Source: an uncultured Clostridia bacterium (GTDB lineage Bacteria > Bacillota > Clostridia > Oscillospirales > CAG-272). Taken from it: a DNA stretch of 8,335 bases. A program made the position numbers and the translations under genes. The DNA is taken from positions 1 through 8,335 of the forward strand of contig CALGCW010000267.1 of NCBI GenBank assembly GCA_937884385.1. Reading direction: 5' to 3'. Below, in pieces: positions 6,664-8,335 of the stretch. Positions within the stretch are counted from its first letter, which is position 1. Each line of letters begins with the position of its first letter. Below the pieces are notes generated by a model. That model was given only the letters and a program-made list of their open reading frames with translations, made no database searches and had not been told where the DNA came from.

Positions 6664-7509
6664 TTGGACAAGATCTGCGATCTTCATACACACTCCGTCT
6701 TTTCCGATGGCACTTTTACTCCGCAGGAGCTCATAGATTCCGCCATAGATATAGGACTTTCTGCCATTGCGCTCACCGACCACAACACCGTGGACGGCTT
6801 GCCCGATTTTTTAAAGGCGGCACAAGGCAGACCTATCGAGGCGGTAGCGGGTGCGGAGTTTTCCGTCGATCTTGACGGCACCGAGCTGCATCTGCTCGGC
6901 TTGTTTCTCGAGCCCAAATATTTTGCTGAAATAAACGACCTTATGCTTGATTACATCAGACGCAAGGAGGATAGCAATATAGACCTAATAGATGCGCTCG
7001 CAAGCGACGGGATCGTTATCGATTATGAAAAGCTCAAAGCGGCAACGCCTAACGGCAAGGTCAACCGAGCGCACATCGCATTCGAAATGGTAGTGCGCGG
7101 ATACACCTCCTCCACGCAGGAGTCGTTCAAAAAGTATCTCGCGCCTTCCTGCGGCTATTACAGAGAGCCTCGCCGTCCCACAGCGTTTGAGATGATCGAA
7201 TATATACGTTCGATAGGCGCTCTTCCGGTGCTTGCACACCCCTTTTTGAACCTTGATGAAAAAAGGCTGACGGAATTTTTGCCACGTGCCAAGGATGCGG
7301 GACTTTGCGGTATGGAATGCCTGTATACAAAAAATGACGAGCATACCACCGCGCTCTCGTTTGAACTTGCGCAAAGATTTGGGCTACTGCCAAGCGGCGG
7401 AAGCGACTTCCACGGCAGAAATAAGCCGGACACACACCTCGCCACAGGAAAAGGAAACCTCAAAATTCCCTATCAACTCTATTTAGATTTAAAGAACGAA
7501 CTGCAATAA
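6664..7509 (+). CDS. PHP-domain metal-dependent phosphoesterase (YciV/RNase AM-like)
   Basis: Polymerase-and-histidinol-phosphatase fold hydrolase of 281 residues using a TTG start. Family members (YciV/TrpH, RNase AM, nucleoside 3',5'-bisphosphate phosphatases) remove phosphates from short nucleotides or trim 5' ends of RNA, using three metal ions. The metal ligands are all visible: His8 and His10 with Asp15 (DLHTHSVFSDG), Asp39-His40 (ALTDHNTVDG), Glu65 (VAGAEFS), His76 (ELHLLG), His192 (VLAHPF), and Asp248 and His250 (GGSDFHG). The insert at about 90-170, with NRAHIA at 134-139 and the YFREP-like GYYREPRRPTA, matches the bisphosphatase-type insertion. Length is normal for the family. It follows the membrane propeller gene by 39 bases and is probably co-transcribed. 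It is soluble, so the pairing of a housekeeping-like nuclease with an exported protein is unusual. The exact substrate among these activities cannot be assigned. Confidence 0.93.
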   Translation: MDKICDLHTHSVFSDGTFTPQELIDSAIDIGLSAIALTDHNTVDGLPDFLKAAQGRPIEAVAGAEFSVDLDGTELHLLGLFLEPKYFAEINDLMLDYIRRKEDSNIDLIDALASDGIVIDYEKLKAATPNGKVNRAHIAFEMVVRGYTSSTQESFKKYLAPSCGYYREPRRPTAFEMIEYIRSIGALPVLAHPFLNLDEKRLTEFLPRAKDAGLCGMECLYTKNDEHTTALSFELAQRFGLLPSGGSDFHGRNKPDTHLATGKGNLKIPYQLYLDLKNELQ

Positions 7510-7510
7510 C

Positions 7511-7543
7511 AAAAATCACTACCTTTTAAGGGTAGTGATTTTT
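7511..7543. terminator. Bidirectional rho-independent terminator (PHP and GtrA genes)
   Basis: A 13-bp perfect stem AAAAATCACTACC (7511-7523) / GGTAGTGATTTTT (7531-7543) encloses a 7-base loop, and the A and T ends supply a U-tract in both directions. It lies one base after the PHP stop and three bases from the stop of the convergent GtrA gene. Confidence 0.92.
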
Positions 7544-7546
7544 CTT

Positions 7547-8110
7547 TTACTTTTCGGAGCTTCCTTCCTTAAAAATGACCTTGTTGGCAAAGAAAAATAC
7601 CACCATTGCCACTCCGCCCGTTAAGAATGTCGTTCCAAGACTGCATATGATCGAAGGCAGGAAATGAGACGCAAGTCCGTCCCAAAGATTGCTCACCGCG
7701 TTCACCACACAGGTGACTATACAAAATGCAAGAAAATACCACGCAGCCTGGCGAAGGATCTTTCCCTTGCTGCGGAACACCCATTTTCGCTGCATAAAGA
7801 AATTTATAATCTCACAAAGCCACATCGAGCTCATAAGCGCCGCAAAATAAGCAACGCCTCCCTGCTCCTCGCTCGCTCCGAAGATATACCAAGGGAACTC
7901 AACTCCAAGCATATTCAAGGTTATTCGCGGAAATCCGATCGCCGCACTGCCTAAAGGCGCAAAAACAGACTCCAATATCTCTATAAGAATGCCCCTTATA
8001 ATAGTTATCAGATTACTCACTAAGAAGAACAAACCGCCTTCCCTGACCCATTCTGCCGCCTTGGGATTTTTGTCCGCAAAGGCTTTCCACATCATCTTTA
8101 ATCTATCCAT
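7547..8110 (-). CDS. GtrA-family membrane protein
   Basis: Small integral membrane protein of the GtrA family, whose members are thought to help move or present polyprenyl-linked sugars for surface glycosylation. The 187 residues carry four hydrophobic segments (about 25-47, 85-106, 121-141, 155-179). The family hallmark NFFMQRKWVFRSKGK (103-117) follows the second, and the short N-terminal cytoplasmic part contains KAAEWVREGG before the first. A loop of about 35 residues between segments 1 and 2 (PRITLNMLGVEFPWYIFGASEEQGG) is longer than in minimal GtrA proteins. The frame is open to an ATG at 8140, but that ATG lies inside the predicted -10 box. GGAGG is five bases before the ATG at 8110, so I use 8110; 8113 is the only real alternative. 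No GtrB-type partner is adjacent; the nearest glycosyltransferases are the GT8 pair 3 kb away. Confidence 0.88.
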   Translation of the reverse strand: MDRLKMMWKAFADKNPKAAEWVREGGLFFLVSNLITIIRGILIEILESVFAPLGSAAIGFPRITLNMLGVEFPWYIFGASEEQGGVAYFAALMSSMWLCEIINFFMQRKWVFRSKGKILRQAAWYFLAFCIVTCVVNAVSNLWDGLASHFLPSIICSLGTTFLTGGVAMVVFFFANKVIFKEGSSEK

Positions 8111-8115
8111 CATAC

Positions 8116-8120
8116 CCTCC
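8116..8120 (-). promoter_or_regulatory. Ribosome binding site deciding the GtrA start
   Basis: GGAGG on the minus strand is two bases from the first and five bases from the second of two tandem ATG codons (8113 and 8110). Normal spacing favours the second. The site excludes the far-upstream ATG at 8140, which has no ribosome site. Confidence 0.65.
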
Positions 8121-8138
8121 GAGCCGATCTTTTTTACC

Positions 8139-8167
8139 ATTATATCATATTTTTCTAAATTTTTCAG
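8139..8167 (-). promoter_or_regulatory. Promoter of the GtrA gene
   Basis: On the minus strand CTGAAA (8167-8162), a 17-base spacer and a perfect TATAAT (8144-8139) form a promoter with TGA immediately before the -10 (extended -10). Transcription would start near 8132, about 22 bases before the start codon at 8110. Confidence 0.68.
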
Positions 8168-8335
8168 TATTTTCCGGTATTTTTTACATTTTGTTCAAAA
8201 GGTGCGGACGCACGCGGTGCGCCCCTACGGGTTAGTTGTATTTATTTGTTGCATTATAGCCGTTTTGTTGATTTTGGGATTGTGTATGGGAGTAGCAAAT
8301 TACAGATTTTCGACAAGGGAGAAAATCGTTATGTG
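8168..8335. other. AT-rich region with no assignable gene; undetermined edge
   Basis: This stretch holds a T-rich segment (8168-8195), the GC-rich hairpin described separately, and about 100 bases at the window edge. Three readings of the edge stay open. A plus-strand gene could begin at ATG 8331, with AAGGGAG nine bases upstream, or in the same frame at ATG 8286. An unbroken plus frame reading YGSSKLQIFDKGENRYV could belong to another start. A minus-strand gene could end at 8232 with an Asn/Gln-rich tail, THTQSQNQQNGYNATNKYN. None is long enough to decide. Confidence 0.4.
8201..8230. repeat. GC-rich REP-like hairpin element
   Basis: GGACGCAC (8206-8213) pairs with GTGCGCCC (8217-8224) around a GCG loop, with one mismatch in eight pairs, followed by CTACGG. 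It stands out as a GC-rich island in very AT-rich surroundings. On the minus strand it reads CCGTAGGGGCGCACCGCGTG, the style of the GTAGGGGCG...CGCCC palindromic repeats I associate with many gut Clostridia genomes. That it is repeated elsewhere in this genome is inference. It lacks a T-tract typical of a terminator. Confidence 0.55.

Noticed and set aside
6253..6783. A 176-residue minus-strand open frame under the propeller and PHP genes
   Set aside because: It spans the end of one gene and the start of the next on the opposite strand, has no family resemblance, and no ribosome site was seen.
8111..8140. A longer GtrA start at ATG 8140
   Set aside because: This ATG is part of the TATAAT box of the predicted promoter and has no ribosome site, whereas GGAGG precedes the ATG at 8110.
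8168..8195. Repeated TATTTT stretches as a structured repeat
   Set aside because: They are low-complexity T-rich DNA upstream of a promoter, with no consistent unit.

Overview
The window looks like chromosomal DNA of a Firmicute, most likely an uncultured gut-type Clostridia member (Oscillospirales/Christensenellales-like). The reasons are the moderate GC with AT-rich intergenic gaps, strong AGGAGG-type ribosome binding sites, sigma-A promoters (several with an extended TGn -10), compact hairpin terminators, and protein families typical of that group. No rRNA, tRNA, CRISPR array, transposase or phage gene is visible. The assignment is inference from family style, not from a marker gene.

Layout. 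Positions 1-1172 (+) hold the 3' part of an MFS efflux-type transporter whose first residues lie outside the window. It converges on a four-gene minus-strand operon (4641 down to 1223) and shares a bidirectional terminator with it. In transcription order the operon encodes two GT8-family glycosyltransferases and then two PlsC-like acyltransferases, and every junction overlaps (two ATGA overlaps and one 11-base overlap). A good sigma-A promoter lies just upstream of the first gene. Beyond it is a short array of TTCTACCG-type repeats around a 12-bp palindrome. Upstream, on the same strand, is an XRE regulator with four C-terminal membrane segments and its own terminator.

The XRE gene is divergent from a plus-strand pair (5680-7509): a membrane-anchored, probably beta-propeller protein of unknown function, and a PHP-domain phosphoesterase of the YciV/RNase AM/nucleoside-bisphosphate phosphatase type. 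The divergent gap carries three copies of TTTGTGA. Two form a tandem/inverted array beside the XRE promoter, and one is in a TGTGA-N8-TCACA dyad over the -10 of the pair. This makes a shared regulator plausible. A second bidirectional terminator separates the PHP gene from a convergent minus-strand GtrA-family membrane protein (8110-7547). The last ~190 bases are AT-rich with a GC-rich REP-like hairpin and an undetermined gene edge.

How it may work together: the GT8-GT8-acyltransferase-acyltransferase operon is best read as a cytoplasmic/membrane-surface route to an acylated glycolipid or lipid-linked surface glycan. A GtrA protein, the type that helps move lipid-linked sugars, is encoded nearby but is not co-transcribed. 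The substrate and product cannot be read from the sequence. This operon and the propeller-PHP pair with its TTTGTGA-bearing divergent promoter region are the parts most worth following up.
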